Positions 7,634-17,793 of a stretch of DNA of 64,000 nt are shown piece by piece; the first letter of the stretch is position 1, and every line of letters begins with the position of its first letter. The notes under the pieces were generated by a model. That model did not search any database. It saw nothing but the letters and a program-made list of their open reading frames with translations, and was not told the origin of the DNA. The DNA is taken from NCBI GenBank assembly GCA_003162415.1, contig PMOL01000008.1, forward strand, positions 124,001 to 188,000, given 5' to 3'. The stretch is from Candidatus Dormiibacterota bacterium (GTDB taxonomy: Bacteria; Chloroflexota; Dormibacteria; Aeolococcales; Aeolococcaceae). Position numbers and translations under genes: made by a program.

Positions 7634-10600
7634 TCAGCCGATCGTGTAGGCGTACGGCAGACCGGTGAGCTCGTCGGCCCCCTGCTGGCCGTACGGGGGG
7701 ACGTTCGACAGGTAATCGTCGATGAAGAGGTTGCCTGCGACCTGGGTGCCCGACGTTCCCGACGGCGTGATGGTCACGTTGACGGTCGCCGACTGGCCCG
7801 GGTTGATGACGATCGGCGAGAACGTCGTCGCCGGGTTCAGGGACGCGAGCTCGAGGTCTCCGGTCGACGACGTCATCGCCGAGTCGAAGGATCTCGTGGT
7901 GGCCGACATCGCCATACTCACTGTCCCGGCCGGGGCCCCGGACGGATACGGCCCGATTTCGCTCGGTGTTGCGAACCAGAAACCGTTGTTGAGCACACCT
8001 CCTGACGGCGTGTACGAGCCGGATGCCGATGTCCCAATGGAACTCACGAGATCCGGGTCTCCTTGGTCCGGACCGAAGTCGAACTCAATCGGGAGGGACG
8101 CGGTCGCGGTCACGGAGACGAACGACGACTCGGTTGGCATGAACCAGACCGGGGAGCCGACGACCAGCGGCAGGCTGAGGCCCGAAGCCGGGCTGAACGG
8201 AGCCAGTGAGACCGTCGCGCTTGTGCTCAGCCGTGGATCGACGAAGAAGTCCTCGGCTTGGGTGCCGTTGTTGGTGATCGTGACAGGCACGGTGACCGGC
8301 GTCCCCGCGGGAAGCGTCGTGCTCGTACTGTCGGGAAGTCCCGGCGCGCTGACGCTCACGTTGTTGAACTTGACGGTCCCGGTGAAGGGTTGCGAGACCT
8401 CGTCACCCACAACAGGTTCGGCGAAATCGACGATGAGCGTCCATGTGCCCACTGCCGGATTCGCCGTGTACGCCGTTAGCGACAGCCCATTGCTACCGTT
8501 GATGCTGTTCTGTCCGTAGCCAAGCGCGGTGCCATCCGGGCTGACCAGGTACGCCCCGACCGGGTCACCGGCATCGTTGGTCAGGGTGACGCTGGCGGTG
8601 ATGTTGTTCGTCCCGGTGCCGACGTTGAACGCGTAGTAGTCGATCTGGCCTTCACCGTTCGGGCGTCCGTTGCCTCCGATCAGCACACCCTTGAACGAGC
8701 CGCTGTTCTTCGAGAACTTGATCAGGCTGCGCAGCGTGACCGGAATCGAGGTCGTCCCGCCAAGTCCGTAGTCGGACGTCAGGACGATCGAGCCGCTCGC
8801 GTCGCCTGCGGATCCCGGCGTCTTCTCGGTCACCACCACCTTCTTGGTGGCACCCTTGGGAATCACGATCATCGACGGGTTGATCGAACCGAATGTGACG
8901 TAGTCCTGCGTGGCGACCCGCCACGGGACCACACCATTGGTGCCGTTGTGCGACGCGACGTCGCTGAAGATCACGCCCGTCCATGTGCCCGCAGTCGGCG
9001 AGATGACATCGACGTTGCCGAAGTTGCCGACGCCCTGCGGCAGCGAGTGTGCGGCGAAGTTGCCATTGGGATCGATGAGGATCAGTCGCACCCGGGAGTT
9101 GTTCCCATTAGCGGGATTCCCCGGGTAGGCGATCGACGCATCGAGCCGGTCCTGATCCGTGGGCACGTTGAAGGTGAATGTGCCGTAGTTGTTCGTGATT
9201 CCCTGATAGTTCGCAAACTGCGGGCTGGCGGTGTCGCTGAGCGTCACGCTGCCCGTCTGGACGTTCGCATCCTTGCCGAACGCCCGGCCCTTCAGATGCA
9301 CGGTCTGGGTGAACTGCCCGGTGTTCGTGATCGTGACCGGGAAGGTCTCCTTGGTGCCTGGCGCCGCGACTGCGTTGAGCTGGGCTGACGACGTCAGCAA
9401 CGTCTCGCCTGTCGGCGCCGGCGACCCAGCGCCAGTACTGACAGACTCCGCCAGCTGGACGGCCTTGTAGCTGTTGAGGAGACCCGCTCCCTGCTCGGTT
9501 GCGGGAGCACCCAGGTTGGTCGCCGTGCTGTCGAGGATCTGCTTGACGAGGGCAGGCGTCGGGGTCGCACCGCCATGGGTGTTGCGGTACGCCTGGATGA
9601 CCAAGGCGGCGGCGCCGGCGACGAACGGCGAGGACTCACTCGTCCCGCCAGCCTCCTCGACATCCGAGGATTGGCCCTTGAAGTTCACGCAGCCGGCAAA
9701 CACCGGGCTCGCGTCGCACGAGGCCCAGCTGAGGTCACCCGGCGCGACAAGGTTGACCGTGCCGCCCGCCTCGTTGTAGCCACCCGAGCTCAGCGAGCTG
9801 ATGTTGTTGTTGAGCCAGCCATTGGTCGCAAAGTAGTCGGCGGCGGCATAGTTGGTCTGGGCATAGAACTGGAATTGCGTCGAGCCGCCGACGTCGATGA
9901 CGTTCGGATCGGTGGCCGGCGAGCCAATCGTGTTGGTCGAACCGGCGTCGCCTGAGGACACGGCGACCGTGACGCCCGCGGCGACCGCTGCGTCATCGAA
10001 CTGCTTGGTCACGTCGAGCGAAGTGATGTCGGGGAACGGGTTGCTCCCGAACGACTCATTGATGACGTTGACGTGGTCGGTCTCGACCGCGTAGTTGATC
10101 GCCTGCAGGAAGTTGGACTCTGTGGTGTCTTCGAAGGTGCCGAAGACGTTGAGCCCGACCAGGCTCGCGCCGGGGGCGACACCTTCGATGCGGATGTTGC
10201 ACGCCGTCGGATCCGCCTGAGCCGAGAACTGGCTGACGTCGTAGGTGTGAAGGCCCTGCCCGGCGATCGTGTTGGCGTCGAGGAACGCCTCATCCCCGTT
10301 CGTGGGCTGCCCCGGCCCGTCACCTGTGAAGTCCTGGTAATCAACAAACGCGGACGTGTTGTTCGATCTGATGAAGTTGATGTTGTTGGGGTCGATGCCA
10401 TCGGCTATCCAGGCCACCTTGACTCCCGCCCCGGTGATGCCGAGGGATCGCGCCGTGGGCTGCCCCGAGGCGTCGCTGTCCGTGTTGGTCAGGCTGAGCC
10501 CTTCAGGAGCGAGCTGTGGCGTGGTGGCCGAGCACGCGCCCGGGGGCACGATCGGCGTCACCGAGGCTGGCGCAGCGGTCGTTGGCGACCCCGCCGCGGG

Positions 10601-11092
10601 AGCCGCTTCAGGCTGCGCCCCATGTATGGTCACGTCGGGAATCACCTCCGCAACCGCGGCGTTGGCCTCAAGGCGTGCCTTCTCCCCGGCCGACACTGTT
10701 GCGGCCAGCGAATCGACGAGCTCGTAGTTCTTGACGTGGGTCGCATGCACCTGACGGAGCTCACTCGTCAGAGGCGCCTGGACAGCCGCGATCGCCGAAG
10801 CACGCACGCCAGCCTGAGCACTACCCACTGGGGCAGCCCCGAACTGACCCTTGAGGATGACGATCACGTGCTGGTTCACATTCGTCGACAGCTGCGCGGC
10901 AAGTGCGGCGGTCATCGGCTGACTCGCCGCGGCGGGCGTCGGCGTCGCTGCCGAGGCCGCGCCGACGCCGCTCGCCTGCCCAATCATCACGAGCGGCACC
11001 CCGGTGGCAGCGGCCAGGAGGGCTGCACGCCGGCGATAGCTCAGGAATCCCCGATAGTGTCGGTCACGATGTCCCGCAGTACCTCTGAACAT
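7634..11092 (-). CDS. Large secreted subtilisin-like (S8) serine protease
   Basis: 1152 aa from the ATG at 11090-11092, which has CAGGGAG nine bases upstream; a TTG three codons earlier is less likely. After an Arg-rich N terminus and signal segment comes an I9-like propeptide (~65-160). The S8 domain follows: Asp231 in WIADGIDP, His282 in GQGLHTYDV, the oxyanion Asn345 in NESFGSN, and Ser485 in GGTSESSP. The His motif is not the usual HGTHVAG, so it is a divergent subtilisin. The C-terminal ~600 residues are beta-rich modules of fibronectin/PPC type. It is monocistronic, with a hairpin after it. It probably acts on extracellular protein or in surface processing. Confidence 0.87.
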   Translation of the reverse strand: MFRGTAGHRDRHYRGFLSYRRRAALLAAATGVPLVMIGQASGVGAASAATPTPAAASQPMTAALAAQLSTNVNQHVIVILKGQFGAAPVGSAQAGVRASAIAAVQAPLTSELRQVHATHVKNYELVDSLAATVSAGEKARLEANAAVAEVIPDVTIHGAQPEAAPAAGSPTTAAPASVTPIVPPGACSATTPQLAPEGLSLTNTDSDASGQPTARSLGITGAGVKVAWIADGIDPNNINFIRSNNTSAFVDYQDFTGDGPGQPTNGDEAFLDANTIAGQGLHTYDVSQFSAQADPTACNIRIEGVAPGASLVGLNVFGTFEDTTESNFLQAINYAVETDHVNVINESFGSNPFPDITSLDVTKQFDDAAVAAGVTVAVSSGDAGSTNTIGSPATDPNVIDVGGSTQFQFYAQTNYAAADYFATNGWLNNNISSLSSGGYNEAGGTVNLVAPGDLSWASCDASPVFAGCVNFKGQSSDVEEAGGTSESSPFVAGAAALVIQAYRNTHGGATPTPALVKQILDSTATNLGAPATEQGAGLLNSYKAVQLAESVSTGAGSPAPTGETLLTSSAQLNAVAAPGTKETFPVTITNTGQFTQTVHLKGRAFGKDANVQTGSVTLSDTASPQFANYQGITNNYGTFTFNVPTDQDRLDASIAYPGNPANGNNSRVRLILIDPNGNFAAHSLPQGVGNFGNVDVISPTAGTWTGVIFSDVASHNGTNGVVPWRVATQDYVTFGSINPSMIVIPKGATKKVVVTEKTPGSAGDASGSIVLTSDYGLGGTTSIPVTLRSLIKFSKNSGSFKGVLIGGNGRPNGEGQIDYYAFNVGTGTNNITASVTLTNDAGDPVGAYLVSPDGTALGYGQNSINGSNGLSLTAYTANPAVGTWTLIVDFAEPVVGDEVSQPFTGTVKFNNVSVSAPGLPDSTSTTLPAGTPVTVPVTITNNGTQAEDFFVDPRLSTSATVSLAPFSPASGLSLPLVVGSPVWFMPTESSFVSVTATASLPIEFDFGPDQGDPDLVSSIGTSASGSYTPSGGVLNNGFWFATPSEIGPYPSGAPAGTVSMAMSATTRSFDSAMTSSTGDLELASLNPATTFSPIVINPGQSATVNVTITPSGTSGTQVAGNLFIDDYLSNVPPYGQQGADELTGLPYAYTIG

Positions 11093-11579
11093 GGCCGTCA
11101 ACTCCCTGTTGCGCTTCTTACCGGACGCAGCGCGTCTGTGACCGGGGACGGTACCACGCAGACCTAGCCCTCAGCCGATTGGACCGCTTGCGCCAGTCGG
11201 CGCGATTGGGAGCGACGACAGCGAGGGAGCCCTGCGTCCGCGCCGCGAGATGCGCTGGGGTCGGCAGCGATGGCGGGGCCGCGCCGCTTGTCGGCGAGCT
11301 AAACGGGGCAGACGGGAACTCAACGAGGCGACATCCACCGTTTTGCGAAGGATTTCGCGAGTGGCGTGATCGAGCCTAACGACAAAACGACACCTCGTGC
11401 TAGCGCGCCCAGGAAGGCCAACGACCCGTCAGGCGGCGACTCTCACCGTGAGCGTCTGGGGCGCCCCGAACTCCTCCGGGACCGGCTCGCCGTCCGCCTC
11501 CCAGTACGCGGCTCGTCGCTCCGGATGAGCCCGATTCGTCACCCAACGGGTGATTGCCTACCCGTGTCGGTGGCCGTCG
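11093..11579. other. Intergenic region with one copy of the dispersed palindromic repeat
   Basis: Nothing coding is recognised between the protease start and the end of the next leftward gene apart from the repeat copy at 11279-11353. The protease promoter should lie here, but I could not pick it out. Confidence 0.4.
11279..11353 (+). repeat. Dispersed palindromic repeat, copy 1
   Basis: A small hairpin CGCCG-CTTGT-CGGCG is followed by GAGCTAAACGGGG, GGGAACTCAACGAGG and CCACCGTTTTGCGAAGG. AAACGG pairs with CCGTTT, whereas other copies have AAGGG with CCCTT, so the stem is kept while bases change. Confidence 0.6.
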
Positions 11580-13079
11580 TTACTTCACGGTGATTTCGAC
11601 AGCCCACGGACCGCCTGGGTTGATGGGCAGCGTCAGTTTCGTCCCTGGAGCCGCCGTCTGGATCGCGCGGGCCTCTCGCGGCCAATCGTAGTTGGCAAAG
11701 GGTGTATACCCCCAAGTCGCAAACCCCGACGCGAAGGCAAGTCCCCCTGCAACCCATGCGGTGCGCCTCATCCAAGCGCTCGGCAGGCGAGATAGGGCCC
11801 ATATCAGCGTCACCAACCACGCCAGCCGCGCCATGAAGAAGTACCGTCCAGCTGCATCGCTCGTGGCCATGATCAACCATTGGTTGCCCGTGAACGAGAC
11901 CAGTGGAGACAGCAGCCCTGCAACGGCGATCCCGGCAGACGTGAGACCGAAGAGTCTCAGTTCCCAGGGCGCTCTCGTTGCCGAATACGCGACGACGGCG
12001 AGCGCGGCCAAACAGATGAGCCCCGCATACACGGTTTCGTGCGTTTGCTCTGCGAGATAGACGTTCCGATGACCTGGCTCCCCAAAGATGCCGGGCAAGA
12101 TAATGCGGTCACTGAGAATGAGGAGGAGATTCCCCAAACCCCCCCCGGGGTTCACGTCCGCACGCGGCGAGACTCTGCTGACGTACAGCTGGACCGCGAG
12201 TGTCACGGCGAGTACGCCAAGCAACACCAGGGTGAACCGCCGTCGACGAACCAGATACCAGAGGGCGGTTATTGGGAAGAGGATGAAGACGAACGGCCCC
12301 GACAGTCCGCAGAGCAGCACGGTCGACGCATCGAATACCTTCCAATACCATCGGTTCGGTTGCGACGCGAGGACGACGAGCGTCGCGAGGATGATCAGAT
12401 GGACCGGCGCCAGTGTGATCGTCACGTTGAGTTCGTTGTCCGGCATCAGCAGGTAGACCAAACTGAGGACCATGCGTAGCCAAAACTTCGGCACCACGGT
12501 TTCGAAACGCGAGCTGAGGAAGTAGAAGACCGGGGCAAGTTGTACTAAGAGGCCGCAAAGGTTGTAGACGAGCGGCTGATTCGTCAGCCCGAACGGAGCG
12601 GCAAGGACCGCCCCGAGGCGTGACACCACCTGTAGAGAGCCTGCCGACGCCGCGTCGAGCGCCTGCAGGGGGCCGAGGTTATATGCCGCGGTGAACCATC
12701 GCGTGCCATCCTCAGCGTAGAACTGCGGGTAAGTGAACGCGTCGACGCGGTGAGCAAACACGATCACCGCGGCCGTGACCATGAGGAGGGCGATCGTCAG
12801 TGGGCGTGCAACCGAAAGCTCCGACCACGATGACCGACTCGTGCGAGTCGGCGCTGGAACCTCTTCCATCGGGAGCGATTCTAGGTGCCGGTCAGCACCG
12901 GCGACTCTCGAGAAGCTGATGTCGTTCCCGGCCGACGGAGGCAGGGCTGGCACCTGGAGGAACTCCGGTGGGAGCGTGCCGCCCAGAAGCTCGTCGCTCC
13001 GGCTCAGCCCTACCGATTCCGCTGGGGCGTTCGACGCCTTTGCGCAGATGTAACCGTTGCTGTCGGGGTCCGGTTGCAT
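11580..13079 (-). CDS. Polytopic membrane protein, glycosyltransferase-C-like
   Basis: 499 aa with a soluble N-terminal ~85 residues and about ten hydrophobic segments from residue ~90 on. The first outer loop has FYAEDGTRWFTAAYNLG; acidic residues at this position are a feature of GT-C glycosyltransferases and related EpsG-like proteins, but no family is certain. An internal ATG at 12867-12869 (residue 71) could be the true start; neither has a convincing ribosome binding site, and the N-terminal codons look coding. It stands alone between two intergenic repeat copies. A role in transferring sugars across the membrane is inferred from topology only. Confidence 0.65.
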   Translation of the reverse strand: MQPDPDSNGYICAKASNAPAESVGLSRSDELLGGTLPPEFLQVPALPPSAGNDISFSRVAGADRHLESLPMEEVPAPTRTSRSSWSELSVARPLTIALLMVTAAVIVFAHRVDAFTYPQFYAEDGTRWFTAAYNLGPLQALDAASAGSLQVVSRLGAVLAAPFGLTNQPLVYNLCGLLVQLAPVFYFLSSRFETVVPKFWLRMVLSLVYLLMPDNELNVTITLAPVHLIILATLVVLASQPNRWYWKVFDASTVLLCGLSGPFVFILFPITALWYLVRRRRFTLVLLGVLAVTLAVQLYVSRVSPRADVNPGGGLGNLLLILSDRIILPGIFGEPGHRNVYLAEQTHETVYAGLICLAALAVVAYSATRAPWELRLFGLTSAGIAVAGLLSPLVSFTGNQWLIMATSDAAGRYFFMARLAWLVTLIWALSRLPSAWMRRTAWVAGGLAFASGFATWGYTPFANYDWPREARAIQTAAPGTKLTLPINPGGPWAVEITVK

Positions 13080-13734
13080 GGGCAGCCATCGTCGGGCGCT
13101 GAGCGCGACAACGCCAGCGAGCCGCGGTCATTCCTTGCCGGGTTCACCATCGCCATGTGGCCTGGCTGGTGCAGGGGCGCCCGGTGTCGCAGGTTCGTCT
13201 GAACCCCGACGCCGTCATGCATTTGCAGCGAATGGCGCAGACGCGCCCACCCATCTCTGCATTGGCGCGAGGGGGTCGCCGGGGCGCGCTCGCAGACGCG
13301 CCGCTTGTAGACACAGATAGCAGGGTTTGTCCGGAACTCAGCGGGCGATTTCGCCTATTTTGCAAGGGATTGCTCGAGTCGACTGAAGGGGTATCACACT
13401 AATCTTGCACCCCCTTATTGGTCCCGTCATGACAACGCTAGTCCGTTGTAGAGGCGTTGTGGCGATAACCAGTTGGTCCGCCACTCGAGACGCAGAACCA
13501 CTGATGTCGCAGCCAATCATGTCCCATCGCTAGTCGACGCACCAGCCGCCACCATCCTGGCAGGCAGCGGTTACGCTCCGTAGCTAATGAGATTTGCTGG
13601 TCACGCGGCGCGTCGATACCGTCACTGTCCTCAGGAGAGAGTCGCGCCCCCACCTGGCTCACCGCTGACGTTGGGTACATTGCGGATTACAAAGTGGCAC
13701 CCTGGGGTTAGGGAGGGATTCCTCAGCCGACGTC
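13080..13734. other. Divergent intergenic region, no gene recognised
   Basis: Separates the leftward membrane protein from a rightward secreted protein. Apart from repeat copy 2 (13291-13370) no gene or RNA is evident. Promoters for both flanking genes should be here. Confidence 0.4.
13291..13370 (+). repeat. Dispersed palindromic repeat, copy 2
   Basis: Begins CGCAGACGCGCCGCTTGTAG, as copy 3 does, then CCGGAACTCAGCGGG and CGCCTATTTTGCAAGGG. AGATAG pairs with CTATTT in place of AAGGG/CCCTT. This is the most diverged copy. Confidence 0.55.
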
Positions 13735-14316
13735 ATGACGAGAAACCAGGGCACGCCCGGACAACTTAGGCGGTCCCTAATCGCCTTACTCTGCCTTGGA
13801 GGCCTCGTGGTTGTCGTTGGCGCGGTATCGCTGGTAGTGACCGTGGGTACCCGTCACAACGTCGCTCCACGGGCTAACAGCCCATCCCCGAAGGTGACAC
13901 CCGAACCAACCCCTCCGGTTTGCGGGCCTGACCAACTGCGACTGGTTGGAGCCTTCAACGACTGCGCATCAATTGACCGCACGAATCCCTCCAAATGTAC
14001 GATCTCGGCACACACGCTCGAAGCCACTTTCTATCTCTCCGGCACAAGTGGCGATTCCTACCGGGTAGACCTCGGGGTCCCCAGCTACATTGGGGCCGGA
14101 GCTTATGGGCTGAACAACGGCGCTGCGTTGGTTATCGTCCGTGAAATCGCCTCGACCGCATTCTGGCAGGCGACCACCGGTGGTCTAACCGTGACCGCTA
14201 ACAACGGTCGGGCCGGAGATATCGATGCGAACCTCATTCCGTACGACGTGAGCAAGGGAGGCGCTCAGCCTGCATTAGTTCCTCTGCATGTTGAAGGACC
14301 TTGGAATTGTGGGTGA
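13735..14316 (+). CDS. Membrane-anchored or secreted protein of unknown function
   Basis: 193 aa. An N-terminal hydrophobic segment (residues ~14-36, ALLCLGGLVVVVGAVSLVV) serves as signal anchor, followed by a Pro/Ser linker (SPSPKVTPEPTPP) and a ~130-aa extracellular domain with cysteines that could form two disulphides. The layout resembles the lipoprotein at 16158-16802: tether, low-complexity spacer and a small beta domain. No family recognised. The GGGAGGGATT about 20 bases upstream is a rather distant ribosome binding site. Confidence 0.6.
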   Translation: MTRNQGTPGQLRRSLIALLCLGGLVVVVGAVSLVVTVGTRHNVAPRANSPSPKVTPEPTPPVCGPDQLRLVGAFNDCASIDRTNPSKCTISAHTLEATFYLSGTSGDSYRVDLGVPSYIGAGAYGLNNGAALVIVREIASTAFWQATTGGLTVTANNGRAGDIDANLIPYDVSKGGAQPALVPLHVEGPWNCG

Positions 14317-14981
14317 AACCGGCGCATTGATTTACGGGTAGGGCGAAGGTTCCCGCGCATCCCAAATGGCGTCGCGGGTGGGGCCGTCTTGGCGGACCGT
14401 GTTCACTCCCTGGCTCCCCGATATGCCCTGCAGAGCATCAGTTCTGGTGTGCTTGTTGCACGCTGGGGTGCGCAACCCTCACTTCCTCCGATCCTCTTCC
14501 AGCGTGGCGCCGGATTGAGCGGGCCGTAGCATTTATGAATGAGCCGCATCCTCGCTGATGCAATGCTAGAAGCGTCGGCGCCCATGGCTGTCGACGCCGA
14601 TTTCTGACTGTCGTAGTCTCAGCCTCGAGAAGCTGACGCCTCCCCCATTTGCGGTGGCGGAGGGTTGCGGTGGTGGTGCGGCGGACGGTCCTAGCCTGCC
14701 AGCCGCGGCACCAGCCTGGCAGCAAACGCGTCGGTGCTGGCTTCGGTGTTGCTTACGATCTTGTTTCCGAAGCGATCGAGCGCAAGTTCCCCCGAGTTTG
14801 AAGTCCTCAATCACGAGCGGGATTGCGATGACTGGATGCAGAGCCGGACGCCTGGGACAAAGTGCGATGGCGCCCAGACACTAGGCGCCGAGTGTCCGAC
14901 ACCGACGGGGAGCTTGCGGAAGCCACCGAGATAAGACCATAGTCCACCAATTGGCAAGGCGATAGGCGAAGGGGGTAGACG
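14317..14981. other. Intergenic region, no gene recognised
   Basis: About 660 bases with only short, low-quality frames on both strands. I see no repeat copy, RNA gene or remnant that I can support. Confidence 0.4.
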
Positions 14982-15821
14982 ATGCGGCTCATCCTATTCA
15001 CGTCGGGATCACGCGCTCTCAAATCGCGCCCGGCGATTGCGGTCTATACGCTTGCCGTGGTTGCGGCCTTCGTTGGCGGCTACGCCTACGCCTCGATTCC
15101 TGGCCCGACTGGCGTCATCAATGCGTGCTACGCGACCAAGTCGCCGCACACGCTGCGCGTTATCGATTCGACCCAGAAATGCCCGTCTGGCACCACGGCG
15201 CTCAACTGGAATGCGGCTGGGCCCGCGGGGCCTGGTGGCGTCAACGGGATTCAGGAATTCCAGGCATCGAGCACCTGGGTCGCGCCCTCCAATATCACCC
15301 ACGTTCTCGTTGAAGCGTGGGGCGCCGGAGGCGGGGGCGGCGGCAGTAGTCTCGAATGTCTCAACGGCAGCTTCACCGGCGGCGGCGGTGGTGGCGGCGG
15401 CGGCTATGTTCGAAGCGTTATGCCGGTTACGCCGGGTCAAACCTATACGCTGACCGTCGGAGTGGGCGGCGCGGGCGGTCCTCAGGAGACTGGCGGCAGC
15501 CCTGGTGGTACGTCCACGATTTCGCTTGCCGGCACCGTTTTGATGATGGCCGGTGGTGGTGGTGCGGGCGCTGGTTCGAACCTCACCACTGCTGGACCCG
15601 GTGGGGCAGGCGGGACCACAACCCCGGGGCTTGAACGCGTGGGGTTTCCGGGCGGCAGTAGCTCAGTCTGTGGGGGTCAGCCTGGTAGCCCCGGCGTTTC
15701 AAACCCGGGCACAATAAATTGGGCTGCGGATGGTGGCCTTGGCGGCTCCTTCGACTACGCCAATACAACCGGCGGGGCAGGCAACGCCGGGTTGCCTGGT
15801 GACATCGTGCTGACGTGGTAG
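14982..15821 (+). CDS. Secreted glycine-rich protein
   Basis: 279 aa, ATG preceded by GAAGGGGGTAGACG. A signal anchor (~19-38) leads to a short Cys-containing region (VINACYATK...CPSG) of the kind seen before collagen-like stretches, then GPAGPGG, a WVAPSNITHVLVEAWGAGG strand and long Gly runs to the end, GLPGDIVLTW. The W-x-VP/AP...V-x-V-E-x-W-G-A-G-G-G pattern is typical of glycine-rich surface proteins in many bacteria. It is probably a structural protein of the cell surface. A 3' remnant of a relative lies at 279-461. Confidence 0.75.
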   Translation: MRLILFTSGSRALKSRPAIAVYTLAVVAAFVGGYAYASIPGPTGVINACYATKSPHTLRVIDSTQKCPSGTTALNWNAAGPAGPGGVNGIQEFQASSTWVAPSNITHVLVEAWGAGGGGGGSSLECLNGSFTGGGGGGGGGYVRSVMPVTPGQTYTLTVGVGGAGGPQETGGSPGGTSTISLAGTVLMMAGGGGAGAGSNLTTAGPGGAGGTTTPGLERVGFPGGSSSVCGGQPGSPGVSNPGTINWAADGGLGGSFDYANTTGGAGNAGLPGDIVLTW

Positions 15822-15957
15822 TGGCCGCGCGCTCAACCGCCGTGACCTTGGCCGAACTGGCGCGTCTGGGGGTCGTTCAGCGCCGGTCGCGCGTCGAGTG
15901 CAGCGTGAGGCTGAGGTTCGCGGCTTCTCCATCTGCATGTATCTCTTCCTCGACTGA

Positions 15958-16161
15958 GCCACCGCAGAGCACGGAGGGAACGGAGGGAACCGACTCGCGC
16001 CTGACGAATTGAATCCACAACTGAACATCATGAGTCCGGTACTCCCCAACCTCACCGTGGTCGGCCGCTCGCGCCTCGCGCCAGTGGGGAATATTCGTCG
16101 CTTCAACGCCAGCGGCAAGGTGAATGCCGTCCTGGATGTGGAGGGGTGGTTCCAAGGATGA
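15958..16161 (+). pseudogene. C-terminal remnant of a GWFQ-repeat protein
   Basis: Open after a TGA at 15955-15957, this frame encodes DELNPQLNI, then LPNLTVVGRS, and ends VNAVLDVEGWFQG. It lines up with the last ~60 residues of the proteins at 6007-7425 and 26772-29639. The rest of the gene, including the signal peptide, is absent. Its TGA overlaps the ATG of the next gene in ATGA, so if it is still translated (for instance from ATG at 16030) it would couple to that gene. Confidence 0.65.
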
Positions 16162-16802
16162 CACGACTGCTCATCCTCGGAGTTGCAGGGACTGCGCTCT
16201 TGGCTGCTGGTTGTGGTGGCTCGATTCCAGCAGCGCGGTCGACGGCAGCGACGACACCGACACCAACATCCTCTTCCAGCGGCTCGTACTCTGTGGTCCC
16301 GCGTTCCGCTCCAACCGCACCCGTTTCGGTTACGCGGACGTTATCGCGAGCGGCAGCGTCCCCGACTCCGGGCCTGGCGCGCACGACATCACCTTCGAGG
16401 GCGACAAAAGTGCACCCCACACCCCCGCGGACTTCTGGTCCTCGCAACCAACTGATCGGCCCGGGTCTCGATGTGGGTGTATCGATCTACAGCGACTGCA
16501 CCGGCCGAGCGGCACTCCCGCGGAGAACCGTTGCAATCGATACGTGCATGACGTGGGATAGCTACTTCGTGGGTCATAGTTACGGCGGCCCTTTTGCAGC
16601 CTTAACTCATGCGTACAACGGTGAGATTTTTGCGTGGTACAACGCGGCCGGTATTGCTCGACGCTACACCATCAAGGGTCACCAGTACACCTACGCGTAT
16701 GGTCCTCCCGACATTCCTCCGCCGGGAACGGCGGCCCAATTTCAAACCTGCCTTACGCCCAATGGCTCGCGGATCATTACCTTCTACGCCGTGTCGCCAT
16801 GA
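16158..16802 (+). CDS. Small lipoprotein of unknown function
   Basis: 214 aa from the ATG at 16158. The signal peptide MTRLLILGVAGTALLAAGC ends in a lipobox with the lipidated Cys at residue 19. A Ser/Thr/Pro-rich spacer (~25-100) follows and then a ~110-aa domain with cysteines and an aromatic-rich centre (HAYNGEIFAWYNAAG). The position of the lipobox favours this start over an in-frame GTG four codons upstream. Function unknown; an outer-face binding protein is likely. Confidence 0.7.
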   Translation: MTRLLILGVAGTALLAAGCGGSIPAARSTAATTPTPTSSSSGSYSVVPRSAPTAPVSVTRTLSRAAASPTPGLARTTSPSRATKVHPTPPRTSGPRNQLIGPGLDVGVSIYSDCTGRAALPRRTVAIDTCMTWDSYFVGHSYGGPFAALTHAYNGEIFAWYNAAGIARRYTIKGHQYTYAYGPPDIPPPGTAAQFQTCLTPNGSRIITFYAVSP

Positions 16803-17133
16803 CCAGATTCGGACGTTCGCAATGGCACACAGCGCCGCACCACTCGGACGCCACGGCTACGAGCCCCAGGTGGCGTCGACGAAGACTTGACGACAGCACG
16901 ACCGACGTGACGTGCGTGCGGCCTCTGATGAAAGGATGCGAGGCCCGTGAAGGCCTATCAGCGTTGCCGACCTCCGCGTCCTGGAGATCGGCGGCGGTGG
17001 AGCCTGTGCCTGCCTCGGGAACCAGGACAGCGCCGAGATGTTGCATCGCCGTCATCGTCTGCGCTGCACGAGCGAGCACCGTCGAGGCACGGTTCCGTTG
17101 GTGCCGAGCCCCCACGCCCCGAGGTGATCCGAC
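16803..17133. other. Intergenic region, no gene recognised
   Basis: About 330 bases between the lipoprotein and the acetyltransferase; frames are Arg-rich shadows. The end of the region has AGGTGAT just before the acetyltransferase TTG. Confidence 0.4.
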
Positions 17134-17793
17134 TTGAGCGCTGTACACCAGACGTCCGTCAACGGTCCTGAAGAGGCTCCCGCGACCGGGATTCATGGAT
17201 CCCCACAACCTCGCTCCCCACTGTTCCACCCGACAGCGGACATCGAGACTGGGGTCACGATCGGGTTGCGTACTCGGATATGGGCTCGATCACACCTCCG
17301 CCGCGGCGCCTCCATCGGCGACGATTGCATCGTCGGGGAAAACGTGCTGATCGATCTCGATGTGCAGGTTGGCAGTCGTTGCAAGATACAGAACAACGCT
17401 CTCCTGTACCACGGTGCTGTGCTTGGCGATGAGGTGTTCATTGGACCGGGCGTCTGCCTGACCAATGACCGCTATCCTCGAGCGGCGGCGCCGGACGGGT
17501 CGCTCAAGGCCGACGCTGACTGGGTGGTCTCGGGGGTGTCGGTCGAGCGGGGAGCCGCCATCGGCGCGCATGCGGTGGTGGTTGGCGGTGTCCGCATCGG
17601 CGCCTGGTCAATGGTTGGTTCCGGGGCGGTGGCCACGCGTGACGTCCCTGCTCACGCAGTCGTGGCGGGCAACCCGGCTCGACGCATAGAGTGGGCTTGT
17701 CGTTGCGGTCATCCCCTCGACGCAGCGTTCATCTGTGCCACCTGCGGTGCCAAACACATGCTCGTCGACGCTGCGGTCGTCGTCCTCGTCTAA
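17134..17793 (+). CDS. Left-handed beta-helix acetyltransferase (WbpD/WlbB-like)
   Basis: 219 aa. TTG start with AGGTGAT a few bases upstream. From ~residue 30 the sequence is hexapeptide repeats (FHPTADIETGVTIG, VIGAHAVVVGGVRIG type), with the family loop CLTNDRYPRA and a GNPARRIEWACRCG exit. The C-terminal tail has CRCG and CATCG pairs, a likely zinc ribbon. Family members acetylate a 3-amino group of UDP-2-acetamido-3-amino-glucuronate. A homologue of similar design lies at 45133-45699 within the main sugar cluster; this copy stands alone, so it may be a duplicate or serve another polymer. Confidence 0.82.
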   Translation: MSAVHQTSVNGPEEAPATGIHGSPQPRSPLFHPTADIETGVTIGLRTRIWARSHLRRGASIGDDCIVGENVLIDLDVQVGSRCKIQNNALLYHGAVLGDEVFIGPGVCLTNDRYPRAAAPDGSLKADADWVVSGVSVERGAAIGAHAVVVGGVRIGAWSMVGSGAVATRDVPAHAVVAGNPARRIEWACRCGHPLDAAFICATCGAKHMLVDAAVVVLV

